Shown here one piece after another: positions 1 to 8,836 of a stretch of DNA of 64,000 bases. The notes under the pieces were generated by a model that worked only from the letters and a program-made list of their open reading frames with translations, was not told where the DNA came from and ran no database searches. The stretch's first letter is position 1. Each line of letters opens with the position of its first letter. Source of the DNA: CAYNEO01 sp964396245 (GTDB lineage Bacteria > Zixibacteria > MSB-5A5 > GN15 > FEB-12). The translations under genes were made by a program, and so were the position numbers. The stretch spans positions 1 through 64,000 of the forward strand of contig CAYNEO010000008.1 of assembly GCA_964396245.1 (NCBI GenBank). The letters run 5' to 3'.

Positions 1-21
1 CCCTATATAAAGGACCGTATT

Positions 22-660
22 ATGTCTACGTCAAAAAAACAAATCGCGGCCAACCGCCGCAACGCCGGCAAATCCACCGGCCCCAAAACCCGGCGCGGCA
101 AAAAAGCCTCCAGCCGCAACGCCATCACCCACGGCCTCTACGCCCGCGATATCGTCATCGACTCCCCCCACCTCAAGGAAGATCCCGAACAATTCCGTCA
201 CCTCGTGACGTCTCTCACCGACGAACTCGAACCGGTCGGCATGTTCGAGCAACATCTCGTCCTCAAAATCGCCACTTGCCTGTGGCGCTTCCTCCGTGCC
301 GTCCGCGCCGAAACCGCCGACATCAACTATCAACTCGGCACCGAGGACCTTGAGTTTCAGGGGGATTTCCTGCGTCGCTATGCCACCGGTTGCAGTGATG
401 ACAGCGACATCGCCTCCATGCTCGAAAGCTACATCGGCAGACGATCCATTTCCACTTCATCTGTTGGCGCCCGGATTCAATACTACCAGATGCGCCTCGA
501 CCGCCAGCTCACCCGCGCCTGCCTGCTCCTCCGCCAGTTCCAATCTATGCGGGGCAAAACCACCCCCGATCTCCCCGACGAATCCACCGCCCCCTGCCAC
601 CAAACCCCAACCGGGCACGAAAAAACTGAGAGCACCGCAACTGACAACGGAGAAAATTGA
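22..660 (+). CDS. Uncharacterised protein with NAxKSTGPxT N-terminal signature
   Basis: This is a 212-residue cytosolic protein with no signal peptide or membrane helix. Residues 10-40 are basic and hold the pattern NAGKSTGPKTRRGK, then SSRNAITHGL. I know this signature from many uncharacterised proteins of Planctomycetes and FCB-group genomes, where it often occurs in several copies. It has no assigned function that I can name. The middle (about 65-115) looks helical, and the last 40 residues are Pro/Thr/Asp-rich and probably disordered. An AAGGA box sits just before the ATG. The basic, Gly/Ser-rich start could contact nucleic acid, but that is a guess. It is transcribed away from everything else nearby and stands next to a repeat-bearing intergenic stretch. 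Confidence 0.75.
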   Translation: MSTSKKQIAANRRNAGKSTGPKTRRGKKASSRNAITHGLYARDIVIDSPHLKEDPEQFRHLVTSLTDELEPVGMFEQHLVLKIATCLWRFLRAVRAETADINYQLGTEDLEFQGDFLRRYATGCSDDSDIASMLESYIGRRSISTSSVGARIQYYQMRLDRQLTRACLLLRQFQSMRGKTTPDLPDESTAPCHQTPTGHEKTESTATDNGEN

Positions 661-876
661 TAATGATAATAACCGGCCGCAAACGTAACCGGGCAGCCCT
701 GTCCTGCCAACCGACACCGGGAAACATCTAATATGGAAAAACTAAAAATGAAGGAACGAACCCATTTCATACCACTCCCACCGCCCACCTATCCACCTCG
801 CCCACAACACCATACACCAGGCTTATCCCCTTTCACCTCATTTTCCAAAATGGCTTTACATACACCCTCACAGGCC

Positions 877-900
877 TCGGTGCCCCACCCTGTGGGTGGG
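877..900. repeat. Palindromic direct repeat, copy 1
   Basis: This 24-bp copy is identical to the one at 930-953. Its core CCCACCC-TGT-GGGTGGG is an inverted repeat with a 7-bp stem, so each copy can form a hairpin. It looks like a REP-type extragenic palindrome. Confidence 0.6.
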
Positions 901-929
901 ATCCACGCCTCGCACGGGAACCGTCTCCG

Positions 930-953
930 TCGGTGCCCCACCCTGTGGGTGGG
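930..953. repeat. Palindromic direct repeat, copy 2
   Basis: This is the second identical 24-bp copy, starting 53 bp after the start of copy 1. The 29 bp between the two copies show no similarity to other parts of the window that I noticed. Confidence 0.6.
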
Positions 954-1012
954 GTCGCGACTATCCCGGACCTGCCATTCCAATCGCGCGTTACCATCGC
1001 CCCATGTCCACA

Positions 1013-1043
1013 CAAAAAAAGGCACGTCTGAAACAGACGTGCC
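1013..1043 (-). terminator. Intrinsic terminator of the dockerin-like protein gene
   Basis: The stem GGCACGTCTG-AAA-CAGACGTGCC (1021-1043) is a perfect 10-bp hairpin. On the minus strand it is followed by seven T (1014-1020). It lies 55 bp after the stop of the gene at 1098-2504. Confidence 0.85.
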
Positions 1044-1097
1044 CTGTCAATTAATTTATTCAACACCCCCGACTATCCGAATCGTTCGGCGCCGCCG

Positions 1098-2504
1098 TTA
1101 CCACGTCCCGCAGGGAGGCGGCGAGGCTCCATGCGAAAGATACACGTAGTATATCAGCGTCGTGATCTCCAGCAATTCTACATTCGGTCGACCGGCGACA
1201 TATGCGTTTTCCTGACAACACAACGGCTGATGGCTCAAATACACGTTATCGATAAGCCTGATTATATCCGCGAGACTGACAGCGCCGTCGGAGCTGCAGT
1301 CGACATTGCCGGTGTACCCTCCGGTGTAAAGACCGCAGCAGGCTCCCGGCGCGTGGACCGCAAGGTCGACCGTGCAATAGCCGGTATCGGTTCCGCTGCT
1401 CGCGCCTATGGTCCATGTCCAGATACCGGCCGACGATTCCGCGGAATACCATCTCAGGGTAGTGCCGCTAAACGAATAACTCCCCCCCGCTCCGTCGTCA
1501 TCGGCCACGAAGAAGTTCAACGATGCGTCCGGACAGACACTCTCAACGGCAAAGCCGATTTGCGCCGTGTCGCCGGCTGTAAGCTCGACGGTTTGATCGC
1601 ACCCGGCGGTGAATGCCGGCACACCGTAGGTGGGTGTTACGTAGAAAGTCTTCGTGCGGCAGACCAGGTCGCCACAGGTCTTGATCACCAGCGGAACCGC
1701 CTCGCCGACATGATCCGCGATGGTGGCATCATCCCAGGACCACACCCCGCTGGCAGGATCTATCGTCCCCGGCCCCTCCATAATGGCGTAACTGATATCA
1801 CCGTGACATTCGCCCCCGTCGGGCCATGCCGCCTCGAAAGTAGCCCCGATTGGCTCACAATACGGACTGCGTATTTCTGTCGGATTGTTTTCGGTGAACT
1901 CAGGCGGGATGCACGGCGCATCGGCGACCTCGAAAGTGTACGGACCACCCCACTCGGGATATGCAAACGGGATCGAGACGCTCGGCCAGTACCACTGGAA
2001 TCCGCTTGGTCCGGACCCATCGGTAACCGCATCAAGGCAGATGTGCTTACCCTCGCTGCCGGCATCGGGAGTGATCGTTATAGTCATGGCCACATCATCG
2101 TAACCGTCACAAATCCCCATCTCCACCGGATAAAAAATCACTATCCCGGCCGCCCCGACAGAGTCCGTCCCGGAGCCGGGCGAAGGAGCATATTCCTCAT
2201 AGCTAAAAACTCTGTCGAAGAGGTTTGCAAAACCGGGTTCAAGACTCATAACGGTATTCCCCCAGGTGGCCCCGTCCGGAGACGATACCGTGAAGAGGGA
2301 TTGAACGTTGTAGCAAGAGCCTTCCCCGTTGATATTTGTGAAGCGCAGCTTAAACGTCACCTCCTGACCGACCGGAAGCTTTGCCTCATCGCCCACGTAC
2401 CAAATTGGCGATGCTTGATCAAGTGTAACACTCTGTTGCGCGAAAACCATCCCCCCTCCAAGCAGAATTATCCCCACGATCGAAATGGAAAGCAGGACCC
2501 TCAT
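1098..2504 (-). CDS. Secreted dockerin-like domain protein
   Basis: This is a 468-residue exported protein. Residues 1-22 form a signal peptide ending near VFA-QQ. The body (about 25-380) is rich in beta strands, Gly and Asp, with paired Cys, and contains two Ig-like segments. The C-terminal 80 residues carry two dockerin-like EF-hand motifs. The first has the loop VDCSSDGAVSLADIIRLID. The second is a degenerate PNVELLEITTLIYYVYLS repeat. Dockerin type I modules bind cohesins, and in FCB-group genomes they often end secreted proteins without any cellulosome. A strong GGAGGAA box precedes the ATG. It is monocistronic, with its own promoter (2616-2644) and terminator. The substrate and partner are unknown, although the giant protein at 55.9-64 kb carries a cohesin-like domain. 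Confidence 0.8.
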   Translation of the reverse strand: MRVLLSISIVGIILLGGGMVFAQQSVTLDQASPIWYVGDEAKLPVGQEVTFKLRFTNINGEGSCYNVQSLFTVSSPDGATWGNTVMSLEPGFANLFDRVFSYEEYAPSPGSGTDSVGAAGIVIFYPVEMGICDGYDDVAMTITITPDAGSEGKHICLDAVTDGSGPSGFQWYWPSVSIPFAYPEWGGPYTFEVADAPCIPPEFTENNPTEIRSPYCEPIGATFEAAWPDGGECHGDISYAIMEGPGTIDPASGVWSWDDATIADHVGEAVPLVIKTCGDLVCRTKTFYVTPTYGVPAFTAGCDQTVELTAGDTAQIGFAVESVCPDASLNFFVADDDGAGGSYSFSGTTLRWYSAESSAGIWTWTIGASSGTDTGYCTVDLAVHAPGACCGLYTGGYTGNVDCSSDGAVSLADIIRLIDNVYLSHQPLCCQENAYVAGRPNVELLEITTLIYYVYLSHGASPPPCGTW

Positions 2505-2615
2505 ACTTCCTCCCAGGTTAGTTTACCCTTACGCGATTGCCTCAAACGGCGGGGTGAAGCGAAGATGAATGAATGCGAGAGTCCGACCGGCTCCGCTTTG
2601 CCCCTCCTTGCACTA

Positions 2616-2644
2616 ATAATAGGAATGACTGTCCATCTTAGCAA
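2616..2644 (-). promoter_or_regulatory. Candidate sigma-70 promoter of the dockerin-like protein gene
   Basis: On the minus strand, TTGCTA (2639-2644) and TATTAT (2616-2621) are separated by 17 bp, about 110 bp upstream of the ATG at 2504. Confidence 0.45.
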
Positions 2645-2677
2645 GGGAAAAAGCAGGGAGTGCGGAGTCCGCCCAAC

Positions 2678-2700
2678 GGCACCTTTGGGACAAACGTGCC
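2678..2700 (-). terminator. Hairpin directly after hslU
   Basis: GGCAC-C-TTTG / CAAA-C-GTGCC forms a stem with one mismatch, starting at the base after the hslU stop. No T-run follows on the minus strand, so it may work as a Rho-type or mRNA-end hairpin. Its arms resemble the terminator at 1021-1043. Confidence 0.45.
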
Positions 2701-4050
2701 CTAGAGAATATACCGGCTCAGGTCCTCGTTCTCGACTATGTCTGAGAGTCGGTCGGTGACCATCTTGGGCGTGATCGTGATTTTCTTCTTCGTGACAGGC
2801 GGTTCGAAAAGGATATCCTCGAGAAGGGTGGTCATCACCGTATGCAGGCGGCGAGCGCCGATATTTTCCATCTCGGTGTTCACCTGCTCGGCGATCTCCG
2901 CAATCTTGCGAATACTGCCTTTGCTGAAATCGAGCTTGACCGATTCGGCTTCGAGCAGCGCCTTGTACTGCTTGATCAAGGCCGTCTTCGGCTCGACCAG
3001 GATGCGCTCGAAATCTTTCGCCGTGAGTGAATCGAGTTCCACGCGAATCGGGAATCGCCCCTGCAACTCCGGTATCAGATCCGACGGTCTGGAGCCGTGG
3101 AACGCGCCGGCGGCGATGAAGAGGACATGGTCGGTGCGCACCATGCCGTACTTGGTCATGACCGCGGAGCCCTCGACAATGGGCAGGATATCGCGCTGGA
3201 CGCCCTCGCGGCTGACATCGGGGCCGGTCTTGCTGTCGTCGCCGACAATCTTGTCGAGTTCGTCGAGAAAGATGATGCCGGATTCCTGGACGCGTTCGAG
3301 CGCCTCCACGATGACGTCATCCATGTTGACCAGCTTGTTGACTTCTTCGTTGAGGATGAACTTCTGCGCCTCCTTGACCGACATTTTGCGGCGCTTGGTC
3401 TTCTTGGGCATCAGGCCGGAGAACATCTCCTGGAAATTGACGCCGAGTTCTTCCATACCCATGGGCGAGAAGATTTCCAGCACCGGGTACTGCGACTGCG
3501 GGGCATCGAGCTCCACCTCGCGTTCATTGAGCTTGCCGGATAGAAGCAGGTCGCGGAATTTCTCTCGGGTTTTGGCCATGCTTTCATCGGGAGCGGGCTG
3601 GCCGGGAATCGACGGTTCATGCTGGGGCATGGGACCGAGCAGCAGGTCAAGCAGGCGCTCGACCGTGTTCTCTTCGGCTTTCTGCTGGACATACTTTGAC
3701 TGCTCGACTTTGACCATATTGACGCCGATATCGACGAGGTCGCGCACCATCGACTCGACATCGCGACCGACATAGCCAACCTCGGTGAACTTGGACGCCT
3801 CGATTTTGAGAAACGGCGCGCCGGCAAGATCGGCCAGTCGCCGGGCAATCTCGGTCTTGCCGACACCGGTCGGGCCGATCATGATGATGTTGTTCGGCAG
3901 GATTTCGGCGCGGATATCTTCCGGCGCGTTCTGCCGCCGCCAGCGGTTGCGCAGGGCGATGGCGACCGATTTTTTGGCGTTGTCCTGACCGATGATATAT
4001 TTATCGAGGTATTCGACTATTTCTCTGGGAGTCGGGGAGGAATTTTTCAT
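2701..4050 (-). CDS. hslU: ATP-dependent protease ATPase subunit HslU
   Basis: HslU is the AAA+ unfoldase that feeds substrates into the HslV peptidase chamber in the cytoplasm. It is 449 residues, the usual length. Walker [10 protein letters not shown] is at about 59-67 and Walker [11 protein letters not shown] at about 258. The HslU-specific I-domain lies between them (about 110-240). Sensor residues follow, and the C-terminus ends in LSRYIL, the tail that docks into HslV. The ATG overlaps the hslV stop by four bases (ATGA), so the two are translationally coupled. It is the last gene of the yicC-to-hslU operon. An antisense open frame of 345 codons over it is a shadow. Confidence 0.97.
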   Translation of the reverse strand: MKNSSPTPREIVEYLDKYIIGQDNAKKSVAIALRNRWRRQNAPEDIRAEILPNNIIMIGPTGVGKTEIARRLADLAGAPFLKIEASKFTEVGYVGRDVESMVRDLVDIGVNMVKVEQSKYVQQKAEENTVERLLDLLLGPMPQHEPSIPGQPAPDESMAKTREKFRDLLLSGKLNEREVELDAPQSQYPVLEIFSPMGMEELGVNFQEMFSGLMPKKTKRRKMSVKEAQKFILNEEVNKLVNMDDVIVEALERVQESGIIFLDELDKIVGDDSKTGPDVSREGVQRDILPIVEGSAVMTKYGMVRTDHVLFIAAGAFHGSRPSDLIPELQGRFPIRVELDSLTAKDFERILVEPKTALIKQYKALLEAESVKLDFSKGSIRKIAEIAEQVNTEMENIGARRLHTVMTTLLEDILFEPPVTKKKITITPKMVTDRLSDIVENEDLSRYIL

Positions 4051-4583
4051 TTGAGCGTTTCCACGGTAATATTGCTGTTGGTGTAGACGCAGATATCGGC
4101 GGCAATCTCGAGCGCGGTGCGGGCGACTTTCTCGGCGGACAGTTTCGGGTTGGCGTGCAACAGGCCGCGCGCCGCGGCGAGGGCAAACGGTCCGCCGGAG
4201 CCGATCGCGACTATTTTGTCATCCGGTTCGACGACATCGCCGTTGCCGCTGATCAGAAACACGTGCTCGCCATCGGTAACTGCGATCAGCGCCTCGAGTT
4301 TTTGCAGTAACTTGTCCGTTCGCCACTCCTTGGCGAGCTCGACCGCCGCCCGGGCGAGGTTGCCGGCGTATTCGTCCAACTTCTTCTCGAACAATTCAAA
4401 CAACGCCAGCGCATCGGCGGCGGTTCCGGCAAACCCGGCGAGCACCTTACCGTCATACATGGTGCGGATCTTGACCGCCTTGGCTTTCAGGATGGTGTCG
4501 TCGAACGTGACCTGGCCGTCACCGGCAATGGCGGCATGACCGTTATGTATGACCGCTATGATCGTAGTCGATCTGGTTTTCAT
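4047..4583 (-). CDS. hslV: ATP-dependent protease peptidase subunit HslV
   Basis: HslV is the threonine peptidase of the HslUV complex, a bacterial relative of the proteasome beta subunit. It is 178 residues. The start [11 protein letters not shown] places the catalytic Thr at position 6, so a five-residue propeptide must be removed, unlike E. coli where only Met is cut. The GDGQVTF stretch, the Lys-containing KAVKIR segment and [14 protein letters not shown] match the family. It lies directly after xerC and overlaps hslU, an order also seen in Firmicutes (xerC-hslV-hslU). A start at an internal codon is not supported, because the Thr must be exposed by processing. Confidence 0.96.
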   Translation of the reverse strand: MKTRSTTIIAVIHNGHAAIAGDGQVTFDDTILKAKAVKIRTMYDGKVLAGFAGTAADALALFELFEKKLDEYAGNLARAAVELAKEWRTDKLLQKLEALIAVTDGEHVFLISGNGDVVEPDDKIVAIGSGGPFALAAARGLLHANPKLSAEKVARTALEIAADICVYTNSNITVETLK

Positions 4584-4594
4584 CGGGAGCCTCG

Positions 4595-5503
4595 TTATTT
4601 ATCCGAACCGGAGCGCGGATGAGCCTGCTTGTAAACCTGCTTCATCGCTTCGGCGGTTACGTGAGTGTATTTCTGGGTCGTGGACAGGGACGAATGTCCC
4701 AGGATTTCCTTGATCAGCATCAGGTCGGCGCCGTTTTCGAGCAGATGGGTGGCGAAAGAATGGCGGAGCGTGTGCGGCGTGAACTCGAGCCCCTCGGCCT
4801 GCCCGAACCGCTTGACAAGCCGGTCGACCGACCGCACCGATAACGGTTTGCCGGATTTGTTGAGAAAGAGATGGGCCGACAGGGATTTCTTTTCTTTCGC
4901 GAACGTCTCGCGATAAGTGAGATATTTTTTCAGGTCGGCGAGGGTGATGTCGCCTATCGGCACCACGCGTTCCTTGTTGCCCTTGCCGATGACAGTCAGC
5001 AGACCGCGGTCGATATCGATATCGGTCAGGGTGATGCCCGCAAGTTCTTCGCGTCGGATACCCGTGACGTACAACAGGGCGACCATAAGGAAATCGCGCC
5101 AACCGAAGTAGCCCTGTTGTTCGAGGTTGCCGGTATCGAAGAGACGGTTGACCTCGCCCTGCGGCACAAAGGACGGAAGTCGCGAAGAGTATTTGATGCG
5201 CGGAATTTTGAACAGGTACGGTTTGTACTGGTGTGTCAGCGACATGTATTTCTGGAAGCCGGACAGGGCCGACAGGAACCGGGCCAGCGAGCGGTTGGAG
5301 ACGCCCTCATCGGCGCGCTGACGGAGATAAATGCGCAAGAATAGCGGGTCGTTTCGCTCTGCGCCGGGAAATTCCTGGTGTTGTCTTTGGATATAGGTCA
5401 CGAACGGAATCAAATCGCGGCTGTATGCTTCGATGGTGTGCTTCGAGCGTCGTTTTGTTTCGGCCAGGTCTTTGAGATACGCCATTAAGGCTTCGCGCAA
5501 CAT
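4595..5503 (-). CDS. xerC: Tyrosine recombinase XerC-like
   Basis: This 302-residue site-specific recombinase probably resolves chromosome dimers at dif during division. The N-terminal SAM-like core-binding domain covers about 1-100. The catalytic domain shows the first Arg in VTGIRREEL (about 150), Lys in the beta hairpin [11 protein letters not shown], the box [12 protein letters not shown] (about 246), the second His in LGHSS and the nucleophile Tyr in TTQKYTHV (about 277). It sits between topA and hslV in one operon. XerC and XerD cannot be separated from sequence alone. The name follows the hslVU neighbourhood. A second Met at codon 7 is an alternative start. No dif site was recognised in the window. 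Confidence 0.9.
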   Translation of the reverse strand: MLREALMAYLKDLAETKRRSKHTIEAYSRDLIPFVTYIQRQHQEFPGAERNDPLFLRIYLRQRADEGVSNRSLARFLSALSGFQKYMSLTHQYKPYLFKIPRIKYSSRLPSFVPQGEVNRLFDTGNLEQQGYFGWRDFLMVALLYVTGIRREELAGITLTDIDIDRGLLTVIGKGNKERVVPIGDITLADLKKYLTYRETFAKEKKSLSAHLFLNKSGKPLSVRSVDRLVKRFGQAEGLEFTPHTLRHSFATHLLENGADLMLIKEILGHSSLSTTQKYTHVTAEAMKQVYKQAHPRSGSDK

Positions 5504-5591
5504 ACGAGAATGATATCGAAAAACAAACAGGCGGTCAATCGTCTTTTCCGATATCCGGGACGGGAGAAACTGATAAATCGACGTGTAGCCG

Positions 5592-7883
5592 TTACGAACG
5601 GACGGTGTCAGGTTCGGTCGACTTCTCTACTATCTCGTGCTTGCACTTCGGACACTTGAGATATTCGCCGCGGGCCTTGGAATATTTGAGCAGCATATAC
5701 TCGTTTCCGCAGGCCGGGCAGGCGGTCGCGACCGGTTTGTCCCAGCTGGCGAAGTCGCATTTGGGGTAGTTCGAACAGCCGTAAAAGACGCGTTTGGAGC
5801 GGGTGCCCTTTTCGACCACTTCCCCGCCGCAGCCTTCTTTGGGACACTTGACGCCGATAATCAGCGGTTTGGTGTTTTTGCAGTTGGGGTAATCGGAACA
5901 GGCCAGGAAACGGCCAAACCGCCCGGTCTTGATGACCATCGGCGAGCCGCACTTGTCGCACTTGATATCGGTCTTGTTCTGGGCTTCCTCTTCGGGAAGC
6001 GGCCGGGTGAAGTCGCAGTCCGGGTAGGCGGAACAGCCGAGGAACCGTCCGTTGCGACCCCACTTGATGACCATTGGCGAGCCGCACTTATCGCACTTGA
6101 TGTCGGTCTTTTCTATGAGCGACTCTTTGATGTCTTTCTCTTTGCCCTTGACCTCTTTCATAGTTGCCTGGAACGGCTCGTAGAAATCGCGGATGACTTT
6201 CACCCAGTCGTCGGTGCCTTCCTCAACGAGGTCAAGTTCCTTCTCCATGTTGGCGGTAAAGGCGACATTGAACAGGTCCGGGAAATGCTCCACGAGAATT
6301 TTGTTGACCGCTTTGCCGAGATCGGTCGGGAAGAGCTTTTTCGTCTCGAGTTGGACATATTTGCGGTCTTTGAGCGTCGAGATGATCGTGGCATAGGTCG
6401 AGGGGCGGCCGATACCGTCGGCTTCCATCCGCTTGACCAGCATAGCCTCGGAATACCGCGCAGGCGGCTTGGTGAATGACTGGTTCGGCTGGATGTCGAT
6501 CAGTTTCAGGTTCTCGCCTTCGTCGAGGTCGGGCAGCATTTCAAGGCCGTTACCATTGCCGTTGCCGTTTTCGTCGGTTTCTTTCTCCTCGTGATACAGC
6601 TTGAGAAAACCGTCAAAAACAAGTTTCTGGGCGCTGGCCCGCAGCTGGTATATGCCGGCTTCGATATTGACCGTCTCAGCGTCATAGACGGCGTTGGCCA
6701 TTTGCGACGCGACGAAACGCTTCCAGATCAGCGTGTACAGCTTGAGCTGCTGGGGGGTCAGGTATTTTTTCACCTTATCCGGTGACCGGAAACAATCGGT
6801 GGGCCTGATGGCTTCGTGGGCGTCCTGCGCGCCTTTCCGTTTGGCGGTGCGATTGGGTTTCTCCGGAAGATACTTGTCGCCGTATGATTCGCCGATGAGG
6901 TTGCGGACTGACCGGATAGCTTCCTCGGCCACACGCGTTGAATCGGTACGCATGTAGGTAATGAGTCCGACGGGACCTTCCTTGCCCATCTCGACACCTT
7001 CGTACAGCTTCTGCGCGGTCATCATGGTCTGTTTCGGCGAGAAACCGTACACCTTGGCGGCTTCCTGCTGGAGACTCGAGGTGATAAACGGCGGCGCCGG
7101 ACGACGGACCTTCTTGCTTTTCTTTATCTCGGAGACGGTGTAGGACTCTTCCCGCAGTCCTTTCTCGATCTCGTCGGCTTCGTCTTTCGATTGAATGGTA
7201 ATACTGTTCTTGGTTTCTTCGCCCGCTTTGACGACCGTGCGTCCGTTGATGCGCACGAGCTGAGCGTAGAACTGATCATTGGCATGATTGGCGAGGATGG
7301 CCTTGATCTGCCAGTACTCCTGCTCGACAAAATTCTCGATTTCAGCCTCGCGCTCGCAGACGAGACGAAGGGCGACAGACTGCACACGTCCGGCGGAAAG
7401 ATTGCGTGCAACCGTTTTCCACAGAAACGGGGACACGTTGTAGCCCACCAGACGGTCAAGAACGCGGCGCGCCTGCTGGGCGTTGACGAGGTTCAAGTCG
7501 ATCGACCGCGGGTGTTTCATGGCCTCGTTGACGGCCGTTTTAGTAATCTCGTTAAATGTCACCCGAACGAGTTCGGCCTTGGAGCCTTTAAGTTTGTTGG
7601 CGACATGCCAGGCGATAGCTTCGCCCTCACGGTCGGGGTCGGGAGCGAGAAAGACGGTGTCCGCCTTCCTGGCGGCCTTCTTGAGTTCGGCAATGACCTT
7701 CTCTTTACCTTTTATGACACGGTATTCGGGAGTGAAGTCGTTTTCGGTGTCGACGCCGAGCTTGGATTTGGGGAGATCGACAATGTGACCGACGGTCGAA
7801 AGGATGTCGTAGTTCTTACCGAGAAACCGATTCAGGGTCTTTGACTTGGCCGGCGATTCAACGATGACAAGATTTTTGGCCAT
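5592..7883 (-). CDS. topA: DNA topoisomerase I
   Basis: TopA relaxes negative supercoils by cutting one strand through a 5'-phosphotyrosine. It is 763 residues. The Toprim domain is at 1-120 with acidic motif DPDREGEAIAWH, and the catalytic Tyr is in GLITYMRTDSTRV (about 308). The KPPARYSEAMLVKRME and GIGRPSTYATI motifs are canonical. The C-terminus carries four Cys4-type zinc ribbons (about 595-750), for example CDKCGSPMVIKWGRNGRFLG. A short low-complexity insert GNGNGNG (about 440) follows the gate domain. A GGAAGAGG box precedes the ATG. It lies 37 bp after rpoZ and about 90 bp before xerC. Confidence 0.97.
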   Translation of the reverse strand: MAKNLVIVESPAKSKTLNRFLGKNYDILSTVGHIVDLPKSKLGVDTENDFTPEYRVIKGKEKVIAELKKAARKADTVFLAPDPDREGEAIAWHVANKLKGSKAELVRVTFNEITKTAVNEAMKHPRSIDLNLVNAQQARRVLDRLVGYNVSPFLWKTVARNLSAGRVQSVALRLVCEREAEIENFVEQEYWQIKAILANHANDQFYAQLVRINGRTVVKAGEETKNSITIQSKDEADEIEKGLREESYTVSEIKKSKKVRRPAPPFITSSLQQEAAKVYGFSPKQTMMTAQKLYEGVEMGKEGPVGLITYMRTDSTRVAEEAIRSVRNLIGESYGDKYLPEKPNRTAKRKGAQDAHEAIRPTDCFRSPDKVKKYLTPQQLKLYTLIWKRFVASQMANAVYDAETVNIEAGIYQLRASAQKLVFDGFLKLYHEEKETDENGNGNGNGLEMLPDLDEGENLKLIDIQPNQSFTKPPARYSEAMLVKRMEADGIGRPSTYATIISTLKDRKYVQLETKKLFPTDLGKAVNKILVEHFPDLFNVAFTANMEKELDLVEEGTDDWVKVIRDFYEPFQATMKEVKGKEKDIKESLIEKTDIKCDKCGSPMVIKWGRNGRFLGCSAYPDCDFTRPLPEEEAQNKTDIKCDKCGSPMVIKTGRFGRFLACSDYPNCKNTKPLIIGVKCPKEGCGGEVVEKGTRSKRVFYGCSNYPKCDFASWDKPVATACPACGNEYMLLKYSKARGEYLKCPKCKHEIVEKSTEPDTVRS

Positions 7884-7920
7884 TACCTCTTCCTGTTGAG
7901 TTTTGGGGCGATGGGATTTC

Positions 7921-8157
7921 CTATCCTATTTCACTATCGGTTGACTCGAAATTAACTTTACCGTCCATCAAGTCCTTGAATGCGACCATGGTGATCTTGC
8001 GGCTGTCATACTCGATTTCGCCCTCTTCATGCTCGATCTGCTGTAACTTAGCCAGCCGCATCGTGTTGAGGTGACGCGCATGTTTCGATGCGACGATGAC
8101 TGCCTCGTAACGATTGGCGGTGATCTTATCCAGTTCTTCCGTCGGAATCAGCGGCAT
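7921..8157 (-). CDS. rpoZ: RNA polymerase omega subunit
   Basis: Omega helps fold beta-prime and assemble RNA polymerase. This 78-residue protein has the typical start (IPTEELDKITANRYEAVIVASKHAR) split over helices 1 and 2, and an acidic, Asp/Glu-rich C-terminus. The conserved Lys and Ala-Arg of helix 2 are present. Placement between gmk and topA matches the classic gmk-rpoZ pair. A strong GGAG box lies before the ATG. Confidence 0.93.
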   Translation of the reverse strand: MPLIPTEELDKITANRYEAVIVASKHARHLNTMRLAKLQQIEHEEGEIEYDSRKITMVAFKDLMDGKVNFESTDSEIG

Positions 8158-8192
8158 AGGTGTCTCCTGTCTTTATTAACAAAGTACGATGT

Positions 8193-8816
8193 TTAACTCT
8201 TGAGTATCGGGATTTGTTCCAATTCGATTTGATCTGTGCGATGATCGTGGGCCTTGATGATGGCGAGGACTTGTGAAACGGCAGTGTCAAGCTCTTCGTT
8301 CACAACGAGATATTCAAATTTCCGATAAAATTCTAATTCTTTCTTGGCGTTCTCGAACCGGACCCGACGCTGGCTCTCGGTTTCCGTGCCCCGCGTCGTG
8401 AGCCGGCGCTTGAGCGCCGCAAGCGACGGCGGCAGGACAAAGATCGTGATGGCTGACGGATACTCGCGGTGAAGTTTCTGTGCGCCTTTAACATCGACAT
8501 CCAGAAGCATCACCCCGCCGGAGCGCAGAACCTTCTCGAGCGGTCCCCTCGGCGTGCCATAGCGGTACAGGTGAACGCGGAAATGTTCGGCAAAGAAGTT
8601 CTTCTTTGCCAACTGGTTGAACTGCTGATCAGAGACAAAATGATATTCGCGGCCGTTTCGCTCGCCGCGCCGTTTCTCCCGGGTGGTGTATGAAATCGAA
8701 AAAGTCCAGCCGGCTCGCTTTCGGGCCGGCGTGAGCAATTTTCGACAAATGGAAGTCTTCCCTCCACCCGATGGAGATGATATGATGACGATTTTCCCTC
8801 GCTGCCTTGAAGCCAC
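8193..8816 (-). CDS. gmk: Guanylate kinase
   Basis: Gmk phosphorylates GMP to GDP with ATP. I place the start at a GTG (8816), giving 207 residues that begin MASRQRGKIVIISS. A GGGAGAG box lies 11 bp upstream. The open frame runs a further 78 codons upstream, but that part only overlaps yicC in another frame and has no family similarity. The P-loop SSPSGGGKTS is at about 14-23, followed by the GMP-binding SYTTREKRRGERNGREYHF region (about 45-65) and the LLDVDVKGAQ motif (about 105). The lid contains RLTTRGTE. It lies 20 bp after yicC and 35 bp before rpoZ. Confidence 0.95.
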   Translation of the reverse strand: MASRQRGKIVIISSPSGGGKTSICRKLLTPARKRAGWTFSISYTTREKRRGERNGREYHFVSDQQFNQLAKKNFFAEHFRVHLYRYGTPRGPLEKVLRSGGVMLLDVDVKGAQKLHREYPSAITIFVLPPSLAALKRRLTTRGTETESQRRVRFENAKKELEFYRKFEYLVVNEELDTAVSQVLAIIKAHDHRTDQIELEQIPILKS

Positions 8817-8836
8817 GGTTTGCTGATCTCTCCCTG

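Larger units (their letters stand above)
661..1097. other. Intergenic stretch with palindromic direct repeats and a terminator
   Basis: No convincing gene lies here. Plus-strand open frames are Pro/His-rich and have no family resemblance. The stretch holds two 24-bp direct repeats (877-900 and 930-953), each with an inverted repeat, and the terminator of the minus-strand gene that ends at 1098. Confidence 0.6.

Noticed and set aside
877..953. Repeats read as a CRISPR array
   Set aside because: There are only two copies, each strongly palindromic, and no cas gene is in the window.
733..1149. Plus-strand frame through the direct repeats
   Set aside because: It is Pro/His-rich, runs through hairpins and a terminator, and has no good ribosome site.
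1131..2759. 542-codon plus-strand open frame over the dockerin-like gene
   Set aside because: It is fully antisense to a gene with signal peptide, dockerin repeats, promoter and terminator, and it has no family resemblance or start signals.
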